This document shows, piece after piece, positions 57,101 through 63,039 of a stretch of 64,000 nucleotides of DNA (position 1 is its first letter; each line of letters starts with the position of its first letter). A program made the translations under genes and the position numbers. The notes under the pieces are model-generated. The model worked only from the letters and a program-made list of their open reading frames with translations. It ran no database searches and was not told the origin of the DNA. Source of the stretch: Microvelia longipes (Eukaryota; Arthropoda; Insecta; Hemiptera; Veliidae); the NCBI GenBank assembly GCA_018340805.1, contig JACMZG010001908.1, forward strand, positions 35,036,445 to 35,100,444, written 5' to 3'.

Positions 57101-59678
57101 GGAAAAGTAAAAACTGGAATGTTTACATCGGAATAACAAAAGAATACCTTAATTTGTTGCAAATTATGTCTAGAATTACATCCTTTCATTTGTTACATAC
57201 ATCACCTTACACCCGTTATATACGTATAGCATAAAGTAATATGGTATAACTAATTTTAATTTTATTTAAATACATTTCTTCCCTTAATTTTGCTGGTCAA
57301 AGTGGCCTCTTTAATTATTTTTCTTGATTTGGAGCTTTCTATTCATTACTTTTTTACTTGGCTCATTGGTATAAGTTTTATTTTACTTTCCAAACTTTCC
57401 TCAATTGTTACTTTTGAGTAGCAAATACATTCTTTCATTTTACTTTCCACAAATTAATTCAATTTTTTTTTGTACATTTTTGACAATAAAGGAGCCCTGC
57501 CTTGTAAAACTTGGTTATTCTGCCCTAATTCAACTGAGACAGGGCTGACTATGTTTGCTGACTACTAAAACATAGGCCCATAGCTGTAAACACAGTGAGA
57601 TCCGTATTTACAACGTTATATGAACAGTACTTCAAATACGATGACTTCATACCAAAACTTGTCATAACATTGTGTCTTTCAAAGTACACATAAACTCAGG
57701 TTGTAAGAAAGTTAAAACAATTGGGTACTGGGTACCTCAAAACTTATTCTCACCACATTAGCTTCGCTATGCTTATCCTCACAACTTAAATATAATGACG
57801 GTCATAAAAACATTTTTCCTGAAAAGCAAAAATGGACTAGTTGGTCCAGTATTGAGTTCAACTCACTACCATAAATACACTGGGGGCTAGGATGATAACA
57901 GACACACATACAGACAGGCAACTTTGTGAAAACTATTTAGAAGGTCTTCAAAAGACCTGAAATAATAAATAATTCAAATAAATCCCCTTTTTGGATAATT
58001 GCAAACACAATACTTTTTCTGTATACTAGTCATATAAATGAGGAAAATTATAAACATATTTAAAAAAGATTTCTTTGCATAAAATAAAGTTGGATTAAAT
58101 AAAAATCTTCTACATGTTATTCAGTAAAAATTAGTGTTACTTAAATGAAACAATACTTCGCCAAGAAGGTTAAATGTAAAACATGATTGCCTCTGAACTA
58201 TATGCGATTCAAAGCCCGAACGTTTGTCCGCTGGGTTTTATTTACTTTTTTATACTATATTTGGTTCAGCAGCGCACCGTCGCTGATAAGAAATTGATAA
58301 CGAAAGGTGATCGTTGTTCAAGGCCTTATGGGAATTTTCTGGTTTTTCTTATTTTGTGACGAATTATTTCTTCAAATTTTAATCAAAGCGCTTTAATTAA
58401 ACTAATTTTTAGGGCATATGAACTCAGTAGAATCACAATTTCATTGAAAAAATAGCGTATTTAATGGTTGTCACGAGTATTAAATTGAGTGATAAGAAGA
58501 TGAAGATCATAATTATAGTGTTTATTTTATTATTGTTAATTGATGTTACTTTAAATAATTTTAGTTTGCACAAACACACAAAATTACCATTTAATTGCAT
58601 TAAATGTTTAAATTAGTTGTAACAGGTATTTAAATTAACTGATAAGAAGCGATTTCACTGTAATGGTGTTTTAATTTATTGATCAATTTTATTTACGCAA
58701 TAAAATAATTAATAACTCTATAAATTCACTTTTTTTAAAATGTTTTTTTAAATTATCCATTTAGGTTTTATTATTTCTGAGTTAAATCGGAAGAATCCAA
58801 GTCTGTAGTGATAAGAGCCTGATTCTATATTTAAAATCCTGGAATTATCGAAATATTTATCTACAAAATATTTGCAATTTTTTTAGTACCAATGGTCGTT
58901 ATAATAATTTTCATCACATTTTTCACAAATTAACTAACAATAAATAAATAAAAGAAGAATTTTCAACAGCTCCCATGCTAATCCCATGATAAAAAATTTT
59001 TTGATCACCCTTTCGTTTTCCCACCATTGGTATTGCCAACCTTACAACTATCTCTTTGAATCGCGAATAGCGAATGGGCAAAGTGGAATGGATACTATTT
59101 CCCTTGTTCTAGCGTAAAGGGCTAGATTTGCACCACAAATTCCATATGGAGGATTTAAAAAGTGTATTGACTGCAATTTGCGGATTGGATAAGCTGTGTG
59201 TATGTAGTAATTATAACCCTATCTAGCAGACATAATCTTTTTCAATTAATACGTTTTAAGAGGCCAAATCCCAGTATTAACTTCAATAGTTGACTCTATT
59301 TGACTATATCCTGAATGCTCCAAGGATGTAGCAATGGAGCAAAACATTAAACATGTCACTTCAAAAAACAGGGAACTTAGTCTTAAATTACCAATCACAC
59401 ACATTTACTATTTTTATCAATACAATTTGATCATAAATACAAATAATTACGTAATGCAAATTTCATGCATTATAGTATTAATTGAAGGACATTTTTTCAT
59501 TTAAAAACACTTATAAAACCGGAAAAAAATTCAAGTGAAAAAGCTCCAGATCATAATGTGATGAACAATCACCCACTATATACCAGATTATAAATTATTA
59601 CTACAAGAAGAAATGTAAACTTTTTATAGAAATAATAAAAAAATGAAGTAAAGATTCATACCTCAAACGAGATCCCAT
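14133..59678 (-). CDS. DENND1: DENND1 / connecdenn, Rab GEF with a DENN domain (complete, 14 coding exons)
   Basis: Joined exons, in transcript order: 59678-59662, 55271-55116, 54576-54439, 53242-53098, 50183-50130, 49024-48767, 47685-47584, 46611-46390, 45332-45156, 44573-44541, 44145-44012, 42524-42407, 40092-39952, 14399-14133. Every intron is GT-AG, every phase matches, and the total is 1962 nt (653 aa plus stop). Upstream DENN is at about residues 6-150, core DENN 153-310 and downstream DENN 340-420. A basic stretch follows (420-470), then a low-complexity tail with PPPPPPP and a final W-T-K-F. Known family role: the DENN module is a guanine-nucleotide exchange factor for Rab35 in clathrin-coated-vesicle and endosome traffic, and the tail binds clathrin and AP-2. 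The order of conserved blocks matches animal DENND1 from start to end. The 653-residue length is shorter than human DENND1A because the tail is short. An in-frame TAA 6 nt before the ATG supports the start. Upstream non-coding exons were not identified. Confidence 0.92.
14754..14887. repeat. Left 11-bp-phased CCTAG arrays
   Basis: CCTAG recurs exactly every 11 bp, five times from 14754 and again from 14839 to 14883. A second copy of the terminal word (GTATTCAGAATCA) lies between them. Confidence 0.8.
16741..17150 (+). repeat. Tandem repeat of about 120 bp, 3.5 copies
   Basis: CCCCAAAATTTATAAGGGG recurs at 16751, 16873, 16990 and 17111 (spacings 122, 117, 121). A GTTTCAGGTCAAAA...GTTTGGAGCAATAAAA block lies between. 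Internal to the TIR element. Confidence 0.85.
17278..17466. repeat. Right 11-bp-phased CCTAG/CTAGG arrays
   Basis: CCTAG at 17278, 17289, 17300 and 17311; then the inverted word CTAGG at an 11-bp pitch around 17331-17365 and at 17416, 17427, 17438, 17449 and 17460. The arms face each other. Confidence 0.8.
18639..19722 (+). pseudogene. LINE copy 1 ORF1, frameshifted
   Basis: Same start as the intact ORF1 of copy 3 (MDKSEMVEM), but a 1-bp deletion gives a stop at about codon 8. Further small indels occur near 18757 and at 19367, where 2 bp are missing in an AT repeat. The frame reopens at 18831-19379 (RRM-like region) and 19357-19722 (Asn/Lys-rich tail). It ends in the TAG that precedes CAACTA and the ORF2 ATG. 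Confidence 0.85.
19729..22804 (+). pseudogene. LINE copy 1 ORF2 (endonuclease and reverse transcriptase), frameshifted but RT half open
   Basis: Broken by 1-bp losses at about 20395 (premature TAG at 20401) and near 21027 and 21050. It lacks 29 codons of the endonuclease, as in copy 3. The last segment, 21074-22804, is a 576-residue open frame. It holds NYRPLSLLS, motif A VDFKKAFDS (D at residue 222 of the segment), GIRQGDVLSG, the catalytic FADD (319-322) and the SGHI/GRPSVRW C-terminal region. The lysine of the usual NIDKTK is isoleucine here. Confidence 0.9.
22985..23165 (+). repeat. TATG/TATA microsatellite in LINE copy 1 3' UTR
   Basis: Alternating TATATG and TGTGTATG words. Equivalent arrays of different length are at 28505-28670 (copy 2) and 36570-36755 (copy 3), so the array belongs to the element. 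Confidence 0.85.
23404..23404. other. Single N joining LINE copies 1 and 2
   Basis: The only isolated N in the window. It falls exactly where copy 1 loses its 3' end and copy 2 begins 5'-truncated, which suggests an assembly join. Confidence 0.9.
24064..25150 (+). pseudogene. LINE copy 2 ORF1, frameshifted
   Basis: Starts like copy 3. Small indels break it near 24183 (loss in an A-run), 24382 ('aacacatgg' for 'aagacatgg'), 24897 and 24925. The segment 24421-24972 holds the RRM-like region. The end and the TAG-CAA-CTA-ATG junction are intact. Confidence 0.85.
25157..28318 (+). pseudogene. LINE copy 2 ORF2, endonuclease half intact, RT half frameshifted
   Basis: 25157-26437 is a 426-residue open frame with a complete APE-type endonuclease: N102 in YNCRTL, E131 in LCEVRR, Y203 in QVYAPT, D238 and N240 in MGDFNAKIG, and S330-D331-H332. 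The first 95 residues are Lys/Asn-rich. A 1-bp loss at about 26429 ends the frame. RT continues in pieces: 26578-27039, 27071-27379, 27372-27698 (FADD) and 27743-28318 (C-terminal region). Most breaks are 1-bp changes in short homopolymers. Confidence 0.9.
29062..30061. other. Assembly gap (about 1 kb of N)
   Basis: A run of N, presumably a scaffolding gap of nominal size. The true distance between LINE copies 2 and 3 is unknown. Confidence 0.99.
30062..31154. other. AT-rich sequence between the gap and LINE copy 3
   Basis: Starts with a TA microsatellite (30140-30218) and a 14-bp palindrome TTACGCGCGCGTAA (30248-30261). The rest has no gene or repeat seen elsewhere in the window. It does not match the 5' flank of copy 1. 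Confidence 0.5.
32218..33306 (+). CDS. LINE ORF1 protein, intact (362 aa): coiled coil plus RRM-like RNA-binding protein
   Basis: Predicted nucleic-acid-binding ORF1p of a non-LTR retrotransposon, which would coat its own RNA. Residues 1-60 are charged with heptad-like spacing (coiled coil likely). NNIMIYGIKEKKPESY (about 63-78), IDFLGRHGPKF, IRMIFVRNVTKMEILSRK and TNIFVDEDYPPNVVRVRKDL (to about 165) look like the RRM-like core of L1-type ORF1p. The rest is Asn/Lys/Ser-rich and has no CCHC knuckles. This is the only unbroken ORF1 of the three copies. Its TAG is followed by CAA CTA and then the ORF2 ATG in the same frame, so a fusion by readthrough or a reinitiation event is possible. The clade is uncertain. 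Confidence 0.88.
   Translation: MDKSEMVEMLNQFSKQINEKIDGGNKNLLETMERIENIQKENERKINDNSNSIRYLQRNLNRNNIMIYGIKEKKPESYRQLELEVINTIKELLNIQLCERDIDFLGRHGPKFKEDRPIRMIFVRNVTKMEILSRKSRLRGTNIFVDEDYPPNVVRVRKDLASKMREARGNGKYAIIKYDKLIIEDRKYSDSSQKYGKRTFDKTKSPPQYSSEKYVRNLNYDTRGLDENTAKRFNASLDSYFGNNINTNNNFTHRSEIRREIKNQKSPQKIGNMILEKQAETELEKNEETQVAVNEKERNNFVNSNITGSNSNSGFTQNPISNLFGYGFSSQSKEKDKMPTEKDHEIIEKSRDTVTTKKDGTA
33313..36387 (+). pseudogene. LINE copy 3 ORF2 (endonuclease and RT), a few frameshifts
   Basis: Begins in frame with ORF1, two codons after its TAG. A 2-bp loss at about 33448, 1-bp losses at about 33637 and 34001, and an in-frame 87-bp loss after IWKL (removing 29 codons including QVYAPT) damage the endonuclease. 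34026-35768 is then open for 580 residues with SDH, VDFKKAFDS, GIRQGDVLSG and FADD. A 1-bp loss in an A-run near 35754 breaks it before the C-terminal part (35812-36387). Confidence 0.9.
37097..37344. repeat. Right copy of the 248-bp duplication flanking the LINE array (uninterrupted)
   Basis: Starts at TTACTAGCGTATACTT directly after the LINE tail and ends at CCATCTTAAGGT. Same length as the left copy without its insertion. Shows the pre-insertion TAA site of the Harbinger-like element. Confidence 0.88.
37262..37735 (+). repeat. Tandem repeat of about 70 bp with inverted arms, about 6 units
   Basis: AATGGTTACTCC recurs at 37364, 37434, 37504, 37570 and 37639 (diverged at 37709), spacing 66-70 bp. 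Each unit pairs GGTTACTC with GAGTAACC, so single strands could fold. The first unit lies inside the 248-bp duplication, so the LINE array interrupted this satellite-like array. Confidence 0.85.
37981..38424 (+). other. Unexplained open frame in the last DENND1 intron
   Basis: An open stretch with a good acceptor-like 'ttttcatattttcag' before it. It encodes a Lys/Asn-rich stretch, a C-Y-Y-C-S-G pair and, at the end, TAWGALEKCKKDDTLLIYTGDM. The last block faintly recalls the LWCAL...YTGD segment of ALG11-type mannosyltransferases, but the upstream GGGG-E-R motif is missing. It could be a decayed processed copy, an exon of a nested gene, or chance. Confidence 0.2.
38530..38915 (-). repeat. 5S-like dispersed repeat, inverted shortened copy
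   Basis: On + it reads from the tail words (reverse complement of 'ctgggagcta', 'cagacacaca') to the 5S rRNA-like segment at 38772-38820 (AAGGAGCATTAAGCCAGATC, then AGTGCCTGGATGGGTGACTA), then the head words 'ctgagaaagag' and 'gcttagcgaatccaatgtg'. Confidence 0.65.
38916..39900 (+). repeat. 5S-like dispersed repeat, interrupted by family C
   Basis: Head 'ttcggacttacttctcttgc', reversed 5S-like segment at 38967-38990, body 'aaacttagtatacttattta', then an insertion of family C (39137-39575). The body and tail resume at about 39590 and end in the 'aatacttttc' and 'gaggaaaagtaaaa' inverted pair. It stands head-to-head with the copy before it. Confidence 0.65.
39137..39575 (+). mobile_element. 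Dispersed repeat family C, copy 2 (nested)
   Basis: Bounded by GACACCTAGG (39155-39164) and CCTAGGTGTC (39561-39570), a perfect 10-bp inverted pair. The core matches 7055-7330. It contains a second diverged start of the family at about 39421. Inserted into a 5S-like repeat. Confidence 0.55.
39952..40092 (-). CDS. DENND1: DENND1 coding exon 13 (tail)
   Basis: Residues 519-565. Starts LKAVRSLESFVGAGSNWP after a ttccag acceptor and ends HTSHAHAQ at a gttgct donor, phase 0 on both sides. It is serine- and histidine-rich with no recognised domain. It is followed by the 25.5-kb intron that hosts the LINE array. Confidence 0.8.
40610..41880 (-). pseudogene. LINE fragment with RNase H domain and C-terminal Cys motif (I/R1/jockey-type)
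   Basis: Read from 41880 downward: SLLRTTPSAVLEALTGLPPL, the connection region usual after RT; AYTDGS (first RNase H aspartate); FQAEVYAILEA (glutamate); CSDSQAAL (aspartate); LMWVPGH, then GIPGDERADKLVKEGA. The end is GHCPLKRHLTLMGI...CEVCYEEEE, the C-terminal zinc-finger-like region. At least one frameshift (near 41200) splits the frame. No RT domain precedes it, so it is 5'-truncated. It lies in DENND1 intron 12, in the same orientation as the gene. Confidence 0.85.
42407..42524 (-). CDS. DENND1: DENND1 coding exon 12 (tail)
   Basis: Residues 479-518. Begins S-V-G-C-S-S-P-P-E-P and contains LNIDLMSDLQHVINSSF and HPPPTQ. Entry phase 2, exit phase 0. LNIDLM is a weak candidate clathrin-box-like motif. 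The tail is poorly conserved in this family, so the call rests on phase, splice sites and the open frame. Confidence 0.8.
42525..44011. other. DENND1 intron between exons 11 and 12
   Basis: Holds the candidate alternative exon (43651-43705), a poly-G run (about 42868-42878), a TA/TG microsatellite (42905-42948) and a short inverted pair AGCGTGC/GCACGCT (42951-42979). Nothing else recognised. Confidence 0.5.
43651..43705 (-). CDS. DENND1: Candidate alternative DENND1 exon (12a), mutually exclusive with exon 12
   Basis: A 55-nt open segment with a ttttag acceptor and a gtaggc donor, encoding S-G-Y-H-P-P-S-P-G-K-C-L-K-V-D-S-A-V-E when joined to exon 11. Entry phase is 2 and exit phase 0, exactly as for exon 12. 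If both exons were included, exon 12 would be read out of frame and hit TGA after about 10 codons. So it is either an alternative to exon 12, a truncating exon or a chance match. Confidence 0.4.
44012..44145 (-). CDS. DENND1: DENND1 coding exon 11 (basic region after DENN)
   Basis: Residues 435-479. VKDRGKDVSKAYKGIKTRIR resembles the FAKDHAKMGIKEVK basic segment after the DENN domain. It ends in phase 2 (AG), giving serine with either downstream exon that starts with T. Confidence 0.9.
44541..44573 (-). CDS. DENND1: DENND1 coding exon 10 (33-nt microexon)
   Basis: Residues 424-434, ANPAYKSAVRT, with acceptor tttag and donor gtaagt. It aligns with the conserved KTKANPA..T segment of vertebrate DENND1, so it is normally included. 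Because it is phase 0/0 and 33 nt, skipping it would leave the frame intact. Confidence 0.85.
45156..45332 (-). CDS. DENND1: DENND1 coding exon 9 (downstream DENN)
   Basis: Residues 365-423. FIDERLALLNAGLGFSDEFE matches the FIDGRLDLLNSGEGFSDVFE block that closes the DENN module. It ends SSAFIKTVKTK, where human DENND1A also continues into an A-N-P-A stretch. Phase 0 on both sides. Confidence 0.94.
46390..46611 (-). CDS. DENND1: DENND1 coding exon 8 (core to downstream DENN)
   Basis: Residues 291-364, starting AKQLRSELRNKTSLLGEGVS. RAFLRALVNLIGGYRDALRF, ITFDENAFVESR and LQIFQQ match the FL.AQ..FFGSYR.AL, ITF.EEAFV and LQLFKQ blocks. Phase 0 on both sides. Confidence 0.94.
46612..48120. other. 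DENND1 introns 6 (part) and 7
   Basis: Only exon 7 (47584-47685) is recognised here; the rest is AT-rich intron. Confidence 0.45.
47584..47685 (-). CDS. DENND1: DENND1 coding exon 7 (core DENN)
   Basis: Residues 257-290. VGEVVILDADIGELRTPFDD and LNTLPSSV match the VVILNVDTNTLETPFDDLQSLP block of DENND1. Phase 0 on both sides, donor gtaagt. Confidence 0.93.
48121..48360 (+). mobile_element. tRNA-derived SINE
   Basis: Box A-like TTAGCATGGTTGCCTG and box B-like GGGTTCAATCACC at about 48136 and 48169, spaced as in tRNA genes. A non-tRNA body ('gtggttccgagcctgtcaga', 'tgggtttaggcaaaatattc') follows, then a TGTATGTATAT tail. No cloverleaf with paired acceptor ends, so not a functional tRNA. It lies in DENND1 intron 6, opposite strand. 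Confidence 0.75.
48767..49024 (-). CDS. DENND1: DENND1 coding exon 6 (core DENN)
   Basis: Residues 171-256. Contains RNLSEYYNAVDVD, RRIVITSRKLSRL, LLYPMSWQHIYIPVLP and APMPYLIGVPHSL, the hallmark of the core DENN domain. This exon alone identifies the DENND1 branch. Acceptor tttgcag, donor gtaagt, phase 0 on both sides. The exon begins at R171. Confidence 0.96.
49025..53097. other. DENND1 introns 4 and 5 around the 54-nt exon 5
   Basis: AT-rich. A poly-C run at about 52059-52072. Two related stretches ('gaggttggggtcatgaagga' at about 52571 and a similar one at about 42846) suggest an undefined dispersed repeat. No other exon found. Confidence 0.4.
50130..50183 (-). CDS. DENND1: DENND1 coding exon 5 (54 nt)
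   Basis: Residues 153-170, VFTCQAPKPFQLPSIPEN. It aligns with the linker before the core DENN domain in DENND1 proteins (F..P.P..LP.IPEN). Acceptor tttacag, donor gtaag, phase 0 on both sides. It lacks a methionine and is too short for an ORF call. Confidence 0.9.
53098..53242 (-). CDS. DENND1: DENND1 coding exon 4 (upstream DENN, end)
   Basis: Residues 104-152. Starts with the G of R104 and continues LLNNISDVI, finishing the LSYLPWHEVFYRLLNNISD block split by intron 3. It ends GAT-Q in phase 0 at a gtaatg donor. Confidence 0.92.
53243..55115. other. DENND1 introns 2 and 3
   Basis: Nothing recognised outside exon 3. The 74-residue minus-strand frame ending at 54202 reads into intron sequence and has no domain. 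Confidence 0.4.
54439..54576 (-). CDS. DENND1: DENND1 coding exon 3 (upstream DENN)
   Basis: Residues 58-104. Contains YSFVLTSIDSKWTFGFCR and LLSYLPWHEVFY, the most conserved part of the upstream DENN domain (family pattern FSFVLTD..S...FGFCR and LSYLPWFEVFYKLLN). Entry and exit phases are both 2. Confidence 0.95.
55116..55271 (-). CDS. DENND1: DENND1 coding exon 2 (upstream DENN, start)
   Basis: Residues 6-58. It follows a ttgttgcag acceptor and carries ENVNHIYECFCEIARP and VPKFAYPCQFD, which match the FECFCE and VPKFCFP blocks that open the upstream DENN domain in DENND1. It ends in phase 2 at a gtatg donor. Confidence 0.93.
55689..57215. mobile_element. Long-TIR element (1.5 kb) with a nested 5S-like repeat
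   Basis: Ends are imperfect inverted repeats of about 110 bp sharing GGGTGTAAGG, AATGAAAGGA, TCTAGACATAATTTGCAACA and TTTGTTATTC. TATA lies outside each end, so the duplication may be TA (Tc1/mariner-like). A 5S-like repeat copy (56312-57113) fills more than half of it. Lies in DENND1 intron 1. Confidence 0.7.
56312..57113 (+). repeat. 5S-like dispersed repeat, nearly complete copy (about 800 bp)
   Basis: Order: head 'acctcggagctaatcctcat' and duplicated 'tcgctacgctcttcctc'-type words; reversed 5S-like segment (56466-56499: GGTCACCCATACAGCACTAA, then TGCTGCTTAATC); body 'aaaacttagtgtacctattt'; 'ataatgagatgacacttag'; 'actgggagctacgatgataa'; 'cacacatacagagagac'; end 'aacacaatactttttct' with the inverted 'gaggaaaagtaaaa'. 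Confidence 0.75.
57733..58045 (+). repeat. 5S-like dispersed repeat, internally deleted copy
   Basis: Head 'acctcaaaacttattctcac' and 'gcttcgctatgcttatcctc' run directly into the tail 'actgggggctaggatgataa', 'aacacaatactttttctgta'. The middle, including the 5S-like part, is missing. Confidence 0.65.
58046..59661. other. DENND1 intron 1, distal part
   Basis: Contains a repeat shared with 8241-8330 (58791-58885) and a weak inverted pair AACGAAAGG(G)TGATC (58299 and 59003). No gene recognised. Confidence 0.4.
58791..58885 (+). repeat. Dispersed repeat, also at 8241-8330
   Basis: Shares 'gagcctgattctatatttaa' and 'aatcctggaat' on the same strand. Family unknown. Confidence 0.6.
59662..59678 (-). 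CDS. DENND1: DENND1 coding exon 1 (17 nt, start codon)
   Basis: Encodes M-G-S-R-L and the first two bases of R6, followed by a gtatg donor. M-G-S-R is the typical DENND1 N-terminus, and the next exon supplies the A that completes AGA. An in-frame TAA lies 6 nt upstream, so this is the first usable ATG. It is too short for ORF finders; I found it by looking for the family N-terminus upstream of exon 2. The 5' UTR extent is unknown. Confidence 0.85.
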
Positions 59679-60630
59679 AATTTATTTAAAGGAACATTTC
59701 AGAAATTAAATAAGCGAACACGAAAGGTTTATCTTGAAATTTCGAACACTGAATTCATATTTTTAGAATTTTGAAATAAATATTTTAACAAACTATATAA
59801 AAACTAGTAAAATATCAGCTCCGAGATCCTTTCATATTTTCCACTTCCAAGAATCTGGGATTAATCATTTTATCAAGAAAGGACTTCACTGCAAAGTTTA
59901 CTTACAGAAATGAACGCTCAATAACAAAAATTTTAAATGGCAAGGACTTAGTGACTTTAATAAATTTTTATATTCCATTAGATATGAATAAAATTACTCT
60001 CTAGTATAATAATAATAAAATGATAGGATAAACCCATTTTATAATCATTTGTAATCTCGGTGGGGGGTCAGTCCCCTTTGAACATAAATGTAAAAATTCC
60101 GTTTTTCATAGACCCGTTGCTGTAAACTATTTTTCAAAACATGTATGAGTTGCGGGTTTGAACGTGAAACGTAAAATTAAGGGGCTAACTATCCAAGTTC
60201 TTTCAAATAGAGAACGATCCTTTTACTAAGTAATTTGAATATGATTTTACTATTATATGATTCTTTATTAAAATTTTGAAGAATTTACTTTACTGGTTGG
60301 AGCAGCAGTAAATATAAATTATATAATACCTAATAGATAAAACAAGGTGATAAGGTTTACTACTTCTTTCTGGTTCTACTTCGAATCGTTGCATGTTCTC
60401 CTTTAAAAAAATTGTACGGCTTGAGTGTTATAGAAATAAGGGCGGTGTTTAGCGGTTAGGTTTTCATCTAATCATTTAAGGAAACAATTTTAATAACAAA
60501 AGAGATAGAACAACCTATATACCTTTAATGCCGACCTCCTTAATTTACTTTTACATTTATATCAGCATAAAATTACAGCGTCATAATTACGTTGTTATTC
60601 ACGTTATCGGTATTCGCGTCCTTGAAATCA
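59679..60630. other. 5' flank of DENND1
   Basis: Should hold the 5' UTR and promoter of DENND1 unless further untranslated exons lie upstream. No initiator or downstream element could be assigned with confidence. Confidence 0.35.
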
Positions 60631-60639
60631 AATTACAAG

Positions 60640-60645
60640 ACTATA

Positions 60646-60676
<31 letters not shown>

Positions 60677-60687
60677 ATATAATATAT

Positions 60688-60728
<41 letters not shown>
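60640..60728. repeat. TA microsatellite
   Basis: About 90 bp of nearly pure TA, bordering the PLE-like fragment. Confidence 0.95.
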
Positions 60729-60729
<1 letters not shown>

Positions 60730-60860
60730 GCGTCTCCACCAATCTCGGGATAAGGCTATGAATAAAACAGCTTTACATGAAAACTATATATTTATTTCTG
60801 CCAACGTTTCGAATTTAACTACAAATTCTTCATCAGGGCCCTTTGCAAACAGAAAACATC
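60729..60860 (-). mobile_element. Possible Penelope-like element fragment with hammerhead-like core
   Basis: On the minus strand: CTGATGA, then a hairpin GAATTT-GTAGTT-AAATTC, then GAAACGTTGGC (core 60806-60836). Penelope-like elements are known to carry hammerhead ribozymes with CUGAUGA and GAAA around stem II. An extra A lies between CTGATGA and the stem. Followed by 'atatatagttttcatg' and ended by a TA microsatellite. Confidence 0.4.
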
Positions 60861-62204
60861 ATCTATTAGATAGTGTTAATTGAAAATAGATAAAATTAAA
60901 TAAGAATGAGCAATAACAAATAAAATAAAATAAAAAAATAAACCAAGAAATAAAGAACTTAAAAATATAAATATTTCTATATAAATAAATAAAACATTTT
61001 ACTTACGAAATAATCACAGTCTTCATCTACTATGAGCCAGGAGACCCATGCAAAATTTAAAATAAAAGTTTAAAAAATATAAAAACTAAGTTCATTGAAT
61101 TAAAATAATTTGTCATAAAAATGAATTAAAAACCAAAGTAAAAGTTAAAAAAATTGAAGGTACAAACTAATAAACATGATAAAAGTTAAAAGATGAAAAA
61201 GTCCAATAAAACAGAAGAAGTACAGTCAACGAAGGTTAAAATAGGAATGACAATAAAATAAGAAAGGAAATATATATATACATACTGATAAAAGGAAGAA
61301 GACAGATATATTCTATACTTTCCTTGAAGTAATTACTTGTGCCTTAATACCTATAGATGGGACACCTAAAATAGAAGTAATAGGTATTAATTTATAATTT
61401 ACTTCTATTGAGCAAATCGATTCATGGTGATAAAATCTTTAACATATTACATGCGGCCTTAAAAAATTGTTACACGGAGTAGAGGAAAGTGTTACAGCCC
61501 AAATTTAAGTTTTCTCCTGAGGCGAAGCCAAAATTAAACTTGATTTGCTCCTGAGGCCGCAAGGCCTAGGAAGATAACCTAGTTAAGTTACTCCTTACTA
61601 TGTTTTCAAAGAATATTTATTATAATGTTAAATAGCAATAGAAGCACTAATTTTAAACAAGTTTTGAAGAAGTCAATGACAATTCTTTTTAATGATTTTA
61701 TAAAGTATTTAATATATACAATAAAAATATAAAAATTATCTGTCTTGGGAAAAGAAGGAATGGGGGAGTCGCGGGGTAGGTTAAACTGACGAAAATATCG
61801 CACTATCCCCGCTTTGATTCGCTATTCAGGCAATGTAAATATCAATCATAGACTTTCAAGGAATATCAATTCAGACAATACAAGGAATAGGTAACAAAAT
61901 GTCCACTTGTGGTGACCACACTCACGAAAGAATGCATGATCTCTTATTCCTGTTAATTCGATAAAATATGTACAATGTCGTCCCATAAGGTAGCATGAGT
62001 AAATAAATGTCTGTACAAAATCCAACATAATGATCCAACTGAACTAAAAGAACTGTTCATATCTCTAATTACCGGTTGTACATTTAGAGTTGTTTGTTTT
62101 ATAGGTAGGTATACCTATATCATAATAATTATATGAAAGGTCTATTTATAAATAATTAAAACCAACAATATTATATGCAAATTATATACCTTCTATAATA
62201 ACGT
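60861..62204. other. AT-rich upstream sequence, nothing assigned
   Basis: No gene supported. The 60-residue minus frame at 61846-62028 has mixed composition but no family resemblance. 61510-61560 has two CTCCTGAGGC words of unknown meaning. Confidence 0.35.
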
Positions 62205-62372
62205 GATCAATGCTGTATGGGTGACCTCTGAGAATGAAACGGATGTGTTTATAAACATGTTGCAGTATAAATTTGCTGAATTGTATATTCTGAGGACGAA
62301 GCGAGTCCGAAGCTGGAAGGATGAGCGTAGCGAATCCGATGTGATGAGGAAAGTTCCGAGGTACCCCGTACC
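62205..62372 (-). repeat. 5S-like dispersed repeat, head part, inverted
   Basis: Reads 5S-like 'atgctgtatgggtgacctct' (62210-62229), then 'attctgaggacgaagcgagt' and 'gagcgtagcgaatccgatgt', ending 'gttccgaggtacc'. The 94-residue frame over it is a by-product of the repeat. Confidence 0.7.
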
Positions 62373-63039
62373 CAATTTTTGTATTACATACCTACTTGAC
62401 CAATTTTGTTTGTTTCTACAAACATTGGATCATACTTATATTACAATTGTATCGTTCGAAAGATCATATTTTTTACAGAAATTTTAACAGAATGGCTGGA
62501 CTAACTAGACTAGATGTGTATTATACAGGGACACATCTCAGTTAAAGTAATTTGTATATTTTTGTAATTAAAATCTACACTCAGGTTATAACGGATTTCC
62601 GTAGGATTATATGTTATAAAATTAAATGTTTTTACATATTCATGATTTGCAAGGAATGTGCAACAGGTGTGGTGAGTTCTCCCTCAAAATTATGTTGAAG
62701 GAAACAAGCTTCAGTTTACTTTGAGAGCGCAACCTTGACATATGGGTACTGGTACATGGGTCAATGACAATATGTCTATGGTTTCCGGTTTATACCTTTT
62801 AACTTGAGCTATAGAATTATAAACTTTTTACACAGATTTTCCAGACTTTTTAAAGGAAATGTGCATATGCATATCGCAGTTTAGTGTTTACAAAAAACTA
62901 CGTCATCATTCCAACATCGACTCTGCACAGAAATTTTGCTCATGCTAACTATACATTTTTTTAGAGCTTTCCTTTAAAAATCCAATTTTTAAGTAAAAAA
63001 TCCAATTTTACTTAGGAAATTTGTTATACACAAGAAGTT
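62373..63039. other. AT-rich stretch, nothing recognised
   Basis: No open frame or repeat match. Confidence 0.4.

Noticed and set aside
62203..62487. 94-residue + strand frame
   Set aside because: Falls over the inverted 5S-like repeat and its flank; the sequence is explained by the repeat.
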